A stretch of DNA of 6,361 nt from Flavimaricola sp. (GCA_023300365.1 JALZWD010000344.1:1-6361); one strand, 5' to 3'; positions 1 through 5,907 are shown, counted from the first letter of the stretch. Numbers and translations are program-made. The notes: generated from the letters alone by a model not told the origin.

Positions 1-1101
1 AATGTCCTTTTTCATCACCTTTTGAATATCCATCAACTCGATGATCTCATCGGGCGCACAAAACGCAATTGCATGCCCATCGGCCCCCGCACGCGCCGTA
101 CGTCCAATCCGGTGCACGTAATTATCCGCCACATTGGGCAGGTCAAAATTGTAAACATGGCGCACCCCGGGGATGTCGATTCCGCGCGCGGCAACATCCG
201 TCGCCACCAAAACGCGGATCTTGCCCGCCTTAAAATCGCGAATGGCCCGGTCTCGTTGCCCTTGGGATTTGTTGCCATGGATCGCAGCGGCGGCAAACCC
301 CTTCTTTTCCAACACCTTAAACAGCTTTTCACAGCCATGTTTGGTCCGCCCAAAAACAAGCGCCAACTCATCGCGGTGTTTATCAAGCAGGTCCACAAGC
401 AAATCGATCTTGGCCGCCTGCGCTACGAAATGCACCGACTGCTTGATCTTTTGCACCGCCATCCCCGGCGGATTTACCTGAACCCGCACCGGATCGTTCA
501 AAAATGCGCGGGACAGTTCTTCCATATCCTTGGGCATGGTCGCCGAAAACATCATCGTCTGGCGTCCATCCGGCAACAGCGGCGCAATTTGGCGCAGCGC
601 ATGGATGAACCCCATATCAAGCATCTGATCGGCCTCATCAAGCACAAGGAACTTGGTCCCCGACAAGTCAACGGCGCGGCGGTCGATCAAATCAATCAAA
701 CGCCCCGGCGTGGCCACCAACAGGTGCACGCCCTTTTCCATCCGGCGCATTTGCCCAACAATGCCCGCGCCCCCCACGACCAACGCCACCTTCAGGTGCG
801 ATCCGTTGGTATAGGCCGCGAGGTTGTCGGCAATCTGTTTGGCCAATTCGCGGGTGGGTGCCAAAACCAAGGCTTTCGCCCCCTTTGGCGGTGCTTTGCC
901 GCCATCCTTCATCAACGTGTCGATCATTGGCAAACCAAAGGCGGCCGTCTTGCCCGATCCGGTTTGGGCCAATCCCATAACGTCGCGCCCGTTCATCGCA
1001 TGCGGGATGGCCTGCGCCTGAATTGGTGTGGGGTCGGTGATGTTTTGCTCGGCCAAGGCCGCAATCAATTTGGGCGCAAGGCCCAGCATATCAAAATCCA
1101 T
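1..1101 (-). CDS. RhlE-like DEAD-box ATP-dependent RNA helicase, C-terminus cut by window edge
   Basis: ATP-dependent remodelling of RNA duplexes or ribonucleoprotein, expected in the cytoplasm during ribosome assembly or RNA turnover. The 367 codons present are open to the window edge and hold the whole two-RecA-domain core. They show the Q motif (F3 to Q28, PTPIQ), motif I AQTGSGKT (45-52), Ia PTRELA (82-87), Ib TPGR (131-134), II DEAD (155-158), III SAT (186-188), V ATDVAARGID (300-309) and VI HRIGRTARAG (330-339). The start FDMLGLAPKLI resembles RhlE. Only the variable C-terminal tail is missing. ATG 1101 is chosen because a purine-rich site (GGAAAGAG, 1106-1113) precedes it and the Q motif follows at the usual distance. 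In-frame ATGs at 1125 and 1134 lie inside a hairpin and lack a good binding site. It is transcribed divergently from mipZ. The DEAD-box assignment is secure. The exact subfamily (RhlE versus another DEAD-box group) is less sure without the tail. Confidence 0.95.
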   Translation of the reverse strand, partial: MDFDMLGLAPKLIAALAEQNITDPTPIQAQAIPHAMNGRDVMGLAQTGSGKTAAFGLPMIDTLMKDGGKAPPKGAKALVLAPTRELAKQIADNLAAYTNGSHLKVALVVGGAGIVGQMRRMEKGVHLLVATPGRLIDLIDRRAVDLSGTKFLVLDEADQMLDMGFIHALRQIAPLLPDGRQTMMFSATMPKDMEELSRAFLNDPVRVQVNPPGMAVQKIKQSVHFVAQAAKIDLLVDLLDKHRDELALVFGRTKHGCEKLFKVLEKKGFAAAAIHGNKSQGQRDRAIRDFKAGKIRVLVATDVAARGIDIPGVRHVYNFDLPNVADNYVHRIGRTARAGADGHAIAFCAPDEIIELMDIQKVMKKDI

Positions 1102-1113
1102 AAGTCTCTTTCC

Positions 1114-1163
1114 GGGCGCATCCATGGCGCCCATAACGGTTCCGAACCCCCGGGTAACGGGGG
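1114..1163 (-). promoter_or_regulatory. Two tandem hairpins in the helicase mRNA leader
   Basis: In the minus-strand transcript a CCCCCG stem pairs with CGGGGG around a 5-base loop (1147-1163). Fourteen bases further on, GGGCGC pairs with GCGCCC around a 7-base loop (1114-1132). The second hairpin directly abuts the purine-rich ribosome binding site at 1106-1113. Neither is followed by a run of U, so they are not ordinary terminators. Because DEAD-box helicases melt RNA duplexes, control of translation or mRNA stability through these stems is conceivable, but that is inference. Confidence 0.4.
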
Positions 1164-1256
1164 CGTCAAATGGGTTGCGCCAAATGCTGACCACCGGGCC
1201 GAATTGCCCTGCCGCCGTCCGTGGCGCGGCCCCTTCGCGTGAAGATGGGAACCTCG

Positions 1257-1284
1257 TTGGATTAACGCCCTGCGCCCATATAAC
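1257..1284 (+). promoter_or_regulatory. Candidate sigma-70 type promoter for mipZ
   Basis: TTGGAT (1257-1262), a 16-base spacer and TATAAC (1279-1284) form a plausible -35/-10 pair pointing to mipZ, which would give a leader of about 185 bases. The -10 is good and the -35 is moderate. It is the best match I found by eye in the gap, and its -10 overlaps a candidate promoter on the opposite strand. A start site closer to mipZ cannot be excluded. Confidence 0.35.
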
Positions 1285-1307
1285 AGGGTGCGTTGCTCAC
1301 GCGGCAA
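1278..1307 (-). promoter_or_regulatory. Candidate promoter for the helicase gene, overlapping the mipZ promoter
   Basis: Read on the minus strand, TTGCCG (1302-1307), an 18-base spacer and TTATAT (1278-1283) form a weak-to-moderate -35/-10 pair. It shares its -10 bases with the plus-strand candidate. Transcripts from here would carry both leader hairpins ahead of the helicase start. Confidence 0.25.
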
Positions 1308-1475
1308 CGGGGCGTTTCTCTGCGGGTCAAATGGCCCTGCCATGGCATAAAGTCAATGGTCTGTGGCAAATCGCGCAGAATCCGTTTGCGCCGCCTTTCA
1401 CATTTGCAATCCACAGCCTAAAACAACAGCCAACACTCCGCACCGCTAGAACCGGCGCGATAAAGGAGACAGGCC

Positions 1476-2285
1476 ATGGCGCATATTATCGTCGTTGGGA
1501 ATGAAAAGGGCGGGGCGGGCAAATCCACCGTGTCTATGCATGTCGCCACCGCTTTGGCGCGTATGGGCCACCGGGTTGGCACGCTCGATCTCGATCTGCG
1601 GCAAAAATCGCTGGGCCGATATATCACCAATCGCCATAAATTCTTGGCCAAACAAGGGCGCACATTGCCGACACCGGGCTATGCTGAGCTGCCCGAAATT
1701 ACTAAATCCGATTTGGCGCCGGGCGAAAATATCAACGATCATCGCTTGTCGGCCGCTGTGGCCGGGCTGGCCGACGATAATGATTTTATCCTCATTGATT
1801 GCCCCGGCTCGCATACGCGCCTGTCACAGGTTGCCCATAGTTTGGCCGATACGCTAGTCACTCCGCTCAACGACAGCTTTATTGATTTTGATCTTTTGGC
1901 CCATGTTGATACCGAGGCCGACGAAATCCTTGGGCCTGCGGTCTATTCCGAAATGGTCTGGAATGCGCGGCAATTGCGCGCCAAGGCCGGTCTAGAGCCG
2001 ATCGATTGGATCGTGGTGCGCAACCGCTTGGGCGCGCAGAATATGGTGAACAAGACCAAGATGGAAAAGGCGATCAACAAGCTGGCGCAGCGGATCGGCT
2101 TTCGCACAGCACCCGGTTTTAACGAGCGTGTGATCTTTCGCGAACTGTTCCCGCGGGGGCTCACGCTGCTTGATCTGCGGGACGTTGGGGTTGAGAAACT
2201 CAACATCTCAAACGTCGCCGCCCGCCAAGAGCTGCGCGATTTGATCAAAGCGCTGCACCTGCCGGGTGTTGAGGTCGATTTTTAA
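1476..2285 (+). CDS. mipZ: Division plane positioning ATPase MipZ (ParA/MinD superfamily)
   Basis: MipZ is a P-loop ATPase which, in Caulobacter, binds ParB near the origin, forms a bipolar gradient over the nucleoid and blocks FtsZ assembly away from midcell. The 269-residue protein opens with the deviant Walker A NEKGGAGKST (9-18, signature lysine K11 and P-loop K16). It then shows a DLDLRQKS switch region (38-45), where D40 matches the catalytic Asp42 of Caulobacter MipZ as I recall that sequence. Walker B is FILIDCPG (104-111). TPLNDSFIDFDLL (129-141) and FRELFPRGLTLLDL (221-234) are characteristic of MipZ rather than of plasmid ParA. ATG 1476 has a strong AAAGGAG site 7 bases upstream. 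The gene stands apart from parAB, as expected for MipZ, and faces a small membrane-protein gene end to end. No loss of key residues is visible. Confidence 0.95.
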   Translation: MAHIIVVGNEKGGAGKSTVSMHVATALARMGHRVGTLDLDLRQKSLGRYITNRHKFLAKQGRTLPTPGYAELPEITKSDLAPGENINDHRLSAAVAGLADDNDFILIDCPGSHTRLSQVAHSLADTLVTPLNDSFIDFDLLAHVDTEADEILGPAVYSEMVWNARQLRAKAGLEPIDWIVVRNRLGAQNMVNKTKMEKAINKLAQRIGFRTAPGFNERVIFRELFPRGLTLLDLRDVGVEKLNISNVAARQELRDLIKALHLPGVEVDF

Positions 2286-2298
2286 GGTTTAGGGGGGG

Positions 2299-2595
2299 TT
2301 AGGCTGGGCTCTCGCTCGTACGCGCCGATTGCGGCACATCGTCAGGGATATGGCGATCGGGCTCATCAGATCCGTCTGTCTCAAGCGCCAGCATCAAAAG
2401 GCCGAACAAGATCACAGCACCGCCCAGCTTGGCAAAAATGCCAAACGTCGTGGCCGCATTGCCGATTTCCGGCAGGACCATCACTTGCGTCACCTGTAAA
2501 AACGCGCCCGCCATCAAAAGAAACGCCCCGCCAACAAAGAACGGCACGGGTCCAATTTTGCTAAACTTAGCGGCGATAGCCCAAATACTCTGCAC
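2299..2595 (-). CDS. Small hypothetical membrane protein with two predicted helices
   Basis: I do not recognise a family for this 98-residue protein. It has a short amphipathic N-terminus and two hydrophobic stretches, at about residues 17-40 and 54-72. The first ends with a run of aliphatic residues before PEIGN. The C-terminal tail from residue 73 is hydrophilic and largely acidic (ETDGSDEPD and onward) and is probably soluble. The topology suggests a hairpin in the inner membrane with both ends on the same side. The start is GTG at 2595, supported by AGGAGA at 2602-2607, 6 bases upstream; no in-frame ATG serves better. It converges with mipZ, leaving 13 bases between stops and no visible terminator between them. 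It is separated from the upstream rpmE cluster by that cluster's terminator, so it is probably its own transcription unit. Coding status is supported by the binding site and clean hydrophobic pattern. Function is unknown. Confidence 0.75.
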   Translation of the reverse strand: MQSIWAIAAKFSKIGPVPFFVGGAFLLMAGAFLQVTQVMVLPEIGNAATTFGIFAKLGGAVILFGLLMLALETDGSDEPDRHIPDDVPQSARTSESPA

Positions 2596-2769
2596 GACAC
2601 GTCTCCTAACATTACCCTTACGTTAATGAACACCGCTTGGGGCCTCTCAATGACCTTTGATAGGTAATGTCAGGGCAGTTTACGCCGAAAATACGGCGGC
2701 GCCGGCGATCTCGCGATTATCCGCCCAAATCATGCCCTCTGCGCCATTGCGATGGGCCAGAGATCGCCG

Positions 2770-2807
2770 AAAAACAAAGCGCCACCCCAATTTCTTGGAG
2801 CGGCGCT
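2770..2807 (-). terminator. Rho-independent terminator of the rplS-rpmE transcript
   Basis: On the minus strand a 13-pair stem (AGCGCCGCTCCAA pairing with TTGGGGTGGCGCT, with two G-U pairs) closes a GAAA tetraloop. It is followed at once by TTGTTTTT. The stem occupies 2778-2807 and the U-tract 2770-2777. It lies 28 bases after the rpmE stop codon, exactly where the ribosomal cluster should end. Confidence 0.9.
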
Positions 2808-2835
2808 AATTTGCAACACTAGATGTAGGGGTAAT

Positions 2836-3057
2836 TTAGAACCCGAGACCAGCGTACTTGTTCTTAAACTTGGACACACGACCACCAGTATCAAGCAGAC
2901 GCGAGGTGCCGCCGGTCCAGGCCGGGTGCACAGTTGGGTCAATATCCAACGTCAGCGTGTCGCCTTCTTTGCCCCATGTGGACTTCATCTGGTACACCGT
3001 GCCGTCGGTCAGTTTGACGTCGATGAGGTGGTAATCGGGATGGATATCCGCTTTCAT
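2836..3057 (-). CDS. rpmE: 50S ribosomal protein L31 (zinc-free form)
   Basis: Structural protein of the large subunit near the central protuberance, contributing to a bridge with the 30S head. The 73-residue product begins [10 protein letters not shown] and contains [23 protein letters not shown] and [13 protein letters not shown], all typical of alphaproteobacterial L31. It has no cysteine at all, so the CxxC zinc-binding sites of the classical zinc form are absent. The frame is open further upstream to 3171, but that stretch is antisense-like sequence read through rplS. ATG 3057 is the family start, and GGGGAG (3065-3070) is its binding site. That site touches the rplS stop codon at 3071, so translation of the two genes is likely coupled. 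It is the last gene before the terminator at 2770-2807. Confidence 0.96.
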   Translation of the reverse strand: MKADIHPDYHLIDVKLTDGTVYQMKSTWGKEGDTLTLDIDPTVHPAWTGGTSRLLDTGGRVSKFKNKYAGLGF

Positions 3058-3070
3058 GGTCTCTCTCCCC

Positions 3071-3445
3071 TTACGCCTTAGGCGCTTTATAGTTGGTAAC
3101 TTCGGCGATACGCGCAGACTTACCGCGACGCGAGCGCAAGTAGTACAGCTTGGCGCGGCGCACACGGCCACGGCGGATCACGGTGATGTTGTCGATGTTT
3201 GTCGAATGCAGCGGGAACACACGCTCCACACCTTCGCCAAACGAAATCTTACGAACAGTGAACGAGCCGGCAATACCCTTGCCGTGCTTACGGCTGATGC
3301 AAACGCCTTCATAGTTCTGAATACGGCTGCGTGTGCCCTCGGTCACTTTAAAGCCAACACGGATGGTGTCTCCGGCTTTGAAATCTGGGATGTCTTTACC
3401 CAGTGCGGCGACCTGTTCGGCCTCCAATTGTGCGATCAGATCCAT
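3071..3445 (-). CDS. rplS: 50S ribosomal protein L19
   Basis: Large-subunit protein located at the 30S-50S interface. The 124-residue product spans the whole family length, slightly longer than the 115 residues of E. coli L19. Diagnostic stretches are [22 protein letters not shown] (split here as residues 22-43), the basic [13 protein letters not shown] region, [12 protein letters not shown] and the Arg/Lys-rich [23 protein letters not shown] 3445 follows an AAGGAG site (3452-3457) with a 6-base gap, a strong initiation region. It lies 13 bases upstream of rpmE and 131 bases downstream of trmD. That gap carries a near-consensus promoter (3537-3565), so L19 and L31 can be made independently of rimM and trmD. 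Confidence 0.97.
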   Translation of the reverse strand: MDLIAQLEAEQVAALGKDIPDFKAGDTIRVGFKVTEGTRSRIQNYEGVCISRKHGKGIAGSFTVRKISFGEGVERVFPLHSTNIDNITVIRRGRVRRAKLYYLRSRRGKSARIAEVTNYKAPKA

Positions 3446-3536
3446 CTGACGCTCCTTATACTAATGTGATGCCGTCTTTTGACGCGGCTTTTCTTTTTTG
3501 GCCTTGGACGGGAATCCCCCCTCAGCAGACTGGCGG

Positions 3537-3565
3537 TGTATAGGCGGCACAGGCATGTCTGACAA
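3537..3565 (-). promoter_or_regulatory. rplS: Near-consensus sigma-70 promoter for rplS-rpmE
   Basis: On the minus strand TTGTCA (3560-3565), an optimal 17-base spacer and TATACA (3537-3542) form the best promoter match in the window. It starts only 11 bases past the trmD stop codon. Predicted transcription from about 3530 gives a leader of about 85 bases before rplS. That leader contains a small CGTC-AAAA-GACG hairpin (about 3472-3483) and then the strong ribosome binding site. No trmD terminator is visible in the gap, so read-through from upstream is also possible. Confidence 0.7.
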
Positions 3566-3576
3566 GCCCCGACACC

Positions 3577-4383
3577 CTATTTCTTAACCGGCCCGTCGCC
3601 CTTGGCCGCAATCAAATCCGGCCGCCGCTCCGCCGTGATCTTCTCACTCATCTCGCGCCGCCATGCGTCAATCTTGGCATGGTTCCCCGACAACAAAACC
3701 TCCGGGATCGCGCGTCCCTCCCATTCCGCGGGCTTGGTATACTGCGGATGCTCGAGCATCCCGTCAGAAAAGCTCTCTTCCACGGCCGATGCCTCATTCC
3801 CCAACACACCGGGCCGCAAACGCACCGTCGCATCAATCAACGCACTTGCCGCGATCTCGCCGCCTGTCATCACAAAATCCCCAAGGCTTACCTCTTGCAC
3901 GTCAAAGGCTTGCAAAACACGCTCATCCACGCCCTCAAACCGCCCACACAACAGGATCACACCATCCGTCTTGGCCAACCCCTGCATCATCGCCTGATCC
4001 ATCGGTTTGCCACGGGGGGACAGGTAAATCACCGGCACCACGCCCCGCGCTTGGCGTTTCGCATCCGTCAGGGCCGCGGCCACCACATCGGCACGCAGCA
4101 CCATCCCCGCACCGCCGCCCGCAGGCGTGTCATCCACATTGCGGTGTTTGCCCACGCCGTATCGGCGCAAATCATGGGTCTTAAGCTGCCAAACACCATC
4201 CTTCAACGCGCGCCCCATCAGGCTTTCGCCCAAAATGCCGGGGAATGCTTCGGGCAACAGCGTCACAACCTGCGCCGTCCAAACACCCGCCAAATCCGGC
4301 TTGGCATCCATCAAATCACGCGGCTGCGCACTCACACTGATTGACTTGCGGCCAATCGCACGGGGTTTTGGGGTCTCGCTCAT
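3577..4383 (-). CDS. trmD: tRNA (guanine-37-N1)-methyltransferase TrmD, with N-terminal extension
   Basis: TrmD transfers a methyl group from S-adenosylmethionine to G37 next to the anticodon, preventing +1 frameshifting. It works as a homodimer with a trefoil-knot active site. Family landmarks are VVTLLPEAFPG (39-49), the NVDDTPAGGGAGMV segment (82-95), IYLSPRG (119-125), LLCGRFEGVDERV (144-156), SLGDFVMTGGE (166-176, with D169 at the catalytic aspartate), PGVLGNEAS (191-199), EHPQYTKP (211-218) and VLLSGNH (229-235). About 35 residues precede the usual family start, so the 268-residue protein is longer at the N-terminus than E. coli TrmD. ATG 4383 lacks a clear ribosome binding site but lies 11 bases after the stop of the preceding gene, so translational coupling is plausible. 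The internal M25 also lacks a site. Identity is secure; the start is moderately sure. Confidence 0.96.
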   Translation of the reverse strand: MSETPKPRAIGRKSISVSAQPRDLMDAKPDLAGVWTAQVVTLLPEAFPGILGESLMGRALKDGVWQLKTHDLRRYGVGKHRNVDDTPAGGGAGMVLRADVVAAALTDAKRQARGVVPVIYLSPRGKPMDQAMMQGLAKTDGVILLCGRFEGVDERVLQAFDVQEVSLGDFVMTGGEIAASALIDATVRLRPGVLGNEASAVEESFSDGMLEHPQYTKPAEWEGRAIPEVLLSGNHAKIDAWRREMSEKITAERRPDLIAAKGDGPVKK

Positions 4384-4394
4384 ACCACAAGGGT

Positions 4395-5210
4395 CTAGGC
4401 GATCTTTGACACATTGGAAACCGGCTGTACCGACCGCAAAAGCGCCTCTTTGCGCGTGGCGACCTGTGCGTCACTGCCACCCGAGCGGTTAAGCGCCAAA
4501 CAGGCCGCAATCGTTGCTTGATCGGGTGAACGGTTGCCGACGGGGCGCGCCACCAATTCTGCGCGGTGTTCGGCCCGAAGTGCTGCCATCTCAAGGATTA
4601 ACGTCGCGGGCCCAAAGGCAAGATCGCGGGCGTCCTCCAGCGCGATCATGCGCACCTGCGCCGCCTTTAACGCCGCGCGCACCTGCGCCACCGTGCCCTC
4701 AAGCGAGACACCCTCCAACGGGGCGGCAAACCCGTCAAAATCTTGGGTCAGGCGCGATGACCGCAGGTTTTGCCAATACGCACTGCGCAGCCACGCCTGC
4801 CGCTCGCGCACCCCAAACACAAACGTCACATTCAAATCGTCGCCCCAAGTCTCGCTTAGGCATGCTTCCGTCGCTGCCATCAAATCGGGGCAGGCGGCAT
4901 AATCCAAATGCCCCCGCCGCCCCGGTATCAAACCACTCAGGTTCTCGGCGCTCAGGATCAGGCCCCGCTTGGCACCCAATTGCAATGTGCCCAAAAATGC
5001 CAACATCCGGTCTTTAAATTCGCCCAACGACACCGGCCCCCCCGTCACCGAATGCAGCGTCGCCATCCGCGTCACCTCTTCGATCCGCTTGGGCAGGACA
5101 AGCGCATGGCTGGGCCAGATCCGCTTGCCATTGGCCTGCAACGTCGCCTGAACCGTGGATGTCCCGGTCTTGTGAAACCCTGCATGAATGATGATCTGGC
5201 GCGCCGTCAT
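4395..5210 (-). CDS. Sulfotransferase-like protein inserted between rimM and trmD
   Basis: Probable PAPS-dependent sulfotransferase fold; the acceptor is unknown. The 271-residue protein opens with a beta strand and phosphate-binding loop, IIIHAGFHKTGTST (6-19), the 5'-phosphosulfate loop pattern, with K14 as the expected cofactor lysine. LILSAENLSG (84-93) follows. VFGVRERQAWLRSAYWQ (131-147) matches the 3'-phosphate-binding Arg...Ser pattern, with R135 and S143 as candidates. The C-terminal third is poorly conserved to my eye. ATG 5210 is preferred over the in-frame GTG at 5219 because AGGG lies 8 bases before the ATG, while the GTG has no room for a binding site. The gene ends 11 bases before trmD, so it is probably co-transcribed and may drive trmD translation. 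It has no evident link to ribosome function. It could also be a glycan or lipid sulfotransferase, or an inactive relative. Confidence 0.85.
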   Translation of the reverse strand: MTARQIIIHAGFHKTGTSTVQATLQANGKRIWPSHALVLPKRIEEVTRMATLHSVTGGPVSLGEFKDRMLAFLGTLQLGAKRGLILSAENLSGLIPGRRGHLDYAACPDLMAATEACLSETWGDDLNVTFVFGVRERQAWLRSAYWQNLRSSRLTQDFDGFAAPLEGVSLEGTVAQVRAALKAAQVRMIALEDARDLAFGPATLILEMAALRAEHRAELVARPVGNRSPDQATIAACLALNRSGGSDAQVATRKEALLRSVQPVSNVSKIA

Positions 5211-5355
5211 CCGCCGCACCCTATGGGGGTCGCGCGGGCGGCAAACCGGGCATCAAAATGCAATTGGGGTCTCAAAAACATGGGCTAACGGCTCGCGCAA
5301 CGTGGGTGGGATGCGCAAACAGTCTTCGGTTGCGCCCGCAAAAGCAAGCGGCGCC
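5211..5355 (-). other. Spacer between rimM and the sulfotransferase-like gene
   Basis: This 145-base gap contains no recognised gene. It holds a hairpin right after the rimM stop (5332-5354, with GCGCC and GC pairs and one bulged base) and two more copies of GCGCAA (5295-5301 and 5313-5318) that can pair with GTTGCGC at 5329-5335 instead. A 24-codon open frame begins with ATG at 5281 and ends with a TGA that overlaps the sulfotransferase ATG. I saw no good promoter here, so the downstream gene most likely depends on read-through from rimM. Confidence 0.4.
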
Positions 5356-5859
5356 TTAGAAAAGCCCTTCGGGTGGGTCGGCAATGATACGTTTCGCCGC
5401 CAAATCCACCGTTGGCACCACCGCCCGTGTGAACGGCACCAAAACCGTATCGGATTTGCCCGGCACGATCAGCTCAAGCAAATCATCCGATCCGTTGTTC
5501 ATCACGTCTTTGACCGTGCCCAATTGTGTGCCGCCGGTGTCATGCACCGCCAGCCCAATAAGGTCGGCGTGGTAATATTCATCATCAGGCAGGGACGGAA
5601 GCTGATCGCGCTGGGCATAAAGCTTGGTGCCCGCTGTCGCATCGGCCTGTTCTTTTGTGGTGATCCCATCAACACGGGCCACCAGCGCATTCTTTTGCCG
5701 CCCCGTCAGGACAATCTGCGCAAAGCTGCGTCCATCCTCGGTGGTCAGGGGCGCATAATTGGCAATCGCCTCAGGTTCGGCGCAAAAGGATTTCAGCCGC
5801 ACTTCGCCATTCACGCCAAACGCGCCAGACAACGTGCCAACAATAATGCGGTTGCTCAT
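5356..5859 (-). CDS. rimM: Ribosome maturation factor RimM
   Basis: RimM binds the 30S head, notably S19, and assists late maturation of 16S rRNA. The 167-residue protein shows both expected domains. The N-terminal RimM barrel (about 6-85) carries [18 protein letters not shown] (8-25), and the C-terminal PRC barrel (about 94-165) carries the hallmark [11 protein letters not shown] (93-103) and [18 protein letters not shown]. It ends in DPPEGLF, a common RimM terminus. ATG 5859 is preceded by AAGGA about 10 bases upstream, a moderate site, consistent with lower output than the neighbouring ribosomal proteins. It follows rpsP after 57 bases that contain a strong hairpin, and is separated from the sulfotransferase-like gene by 145 bases. 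The gene is intact and of normal length. Confidence 0.97.
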   Translation of the reverse strand: MSNRIIVGTLSGAFGVNGEVRLKSFCAEPEAIANYAPLTTEDGRSFAQIVLTGRQKNALVARVDGITTKEQADATAGTKLYAQRDQLPSLPDDEYYHADLIGLAVHDTGGTQLGTVKDVMNNGSDDLLELIVPGKSDTVLVPFTRAVVPTVDLAAKRIIADPPEGLF

Positions 5860-5884
5860 AACAGGCTGATCCTTGGGGGGATAT

Positions 5885-5907
5885 GGCCCCGCACATGCGG
5901 CGGGGCC
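5885..5907 (-). promoter_or_regulatory. GC-rich hairpin between rpsP and rimM
   Basis: GGCCCCGC (5885-5892) pairs perfectly with GCGGGGCC (5900-5907) around a 7-base loop, in the 57-base gap between rpsP and rimM. In the minus transcript it is followed by AUAUCCCCCC rather than a U-run, so it is not a standard terminator. It may slow RNA polymerase, protect the 3' end of rpsP mRNA from exonucleases, or lower translation of rimM. The structure is seen; the role is inferred. Confidence 0.5.

Larger units (their letters stand above)
1102..1475. other. Divergent intergenic region between helicase and mipZ
   Basis: This 374-base gap has no convincing gene. Short open frames here lack family resemblance and binding sites. 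From left to right it holds the helicase ribosome binding site (1106-1113), two GC-rich hairpins in the helicase leader (1114-1132 and 1147-1163), and overlapping candidate promoters for both strands near 1257-1307. There is a perfect inverted repeat CGTTGC-N7-GCAACG at 1291-1309 and a small one ATGGC-CCT-GCCAT at 1331-1343. A GANTC site (1378-1382, the CcrM methylation sequence of alphaproteobacteria) and the mipZ ribosome binding site (1462-1468) complete it. The sequence elements are seen directly. Their function is inferred. Confidence 0.6.

Noticed and set aside
22..1242. 406-codon plus-strand open frame opposite the helicase
   Set aside because: It is antisense to an intact DEAD-box gene with every motif in place. 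Its product is rich in His, Arg and Gln with no recognisable domain, which is typical of a shadow frame in GC-rich DNA.
2286..2298. Shared terminator between mipZ and the small membrane-protein gene
   Set aside because: The 13-base gap with a G-run has no inverted repeat, so no terminator can be supported.
2703..2769. 10-base inverted repeat CGGCGATCTC / GAGATCGCCG, 47 bases apart
   Set aside because: It lies downstream of the terminator with no gene start nearby and no link to a mobile element. A single distant repeat of this size is weak evidence for function.
2680..2806. Minus-strand open frame of about 40 codons after rpmE, ending at the TAA at 2680-2682
   Set aside because: It begins inside the terminator hairpin, has only a weak TTG or a late ATG (17 codons) as start, lacks a binding site and resembles nothing I know.
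3058..3171. Longer version of L31 starting at 3171
   Set aside because: The extra N-terminal residues are read through the 3' part of rplS in another frame, while L31 proteins start at MK-DIHPDYH and a binding site precedes ATG 3057.
3679..4344. 221-codon plus-strand open frame opposite trmD
   Set aside because: It is the antisense shadow of a well-conserved trmD, with composition skewed to His, Arg, Pro and Gln and no ribosome binding site or family resemblance.
5220..5400. Minus-strand frame overlapping the end of rimM, about 40 codons ending before 5240
   Set aside because: Only TTG starts are available, codon use is mixed and no family is recognisable, so I treat it as chance.
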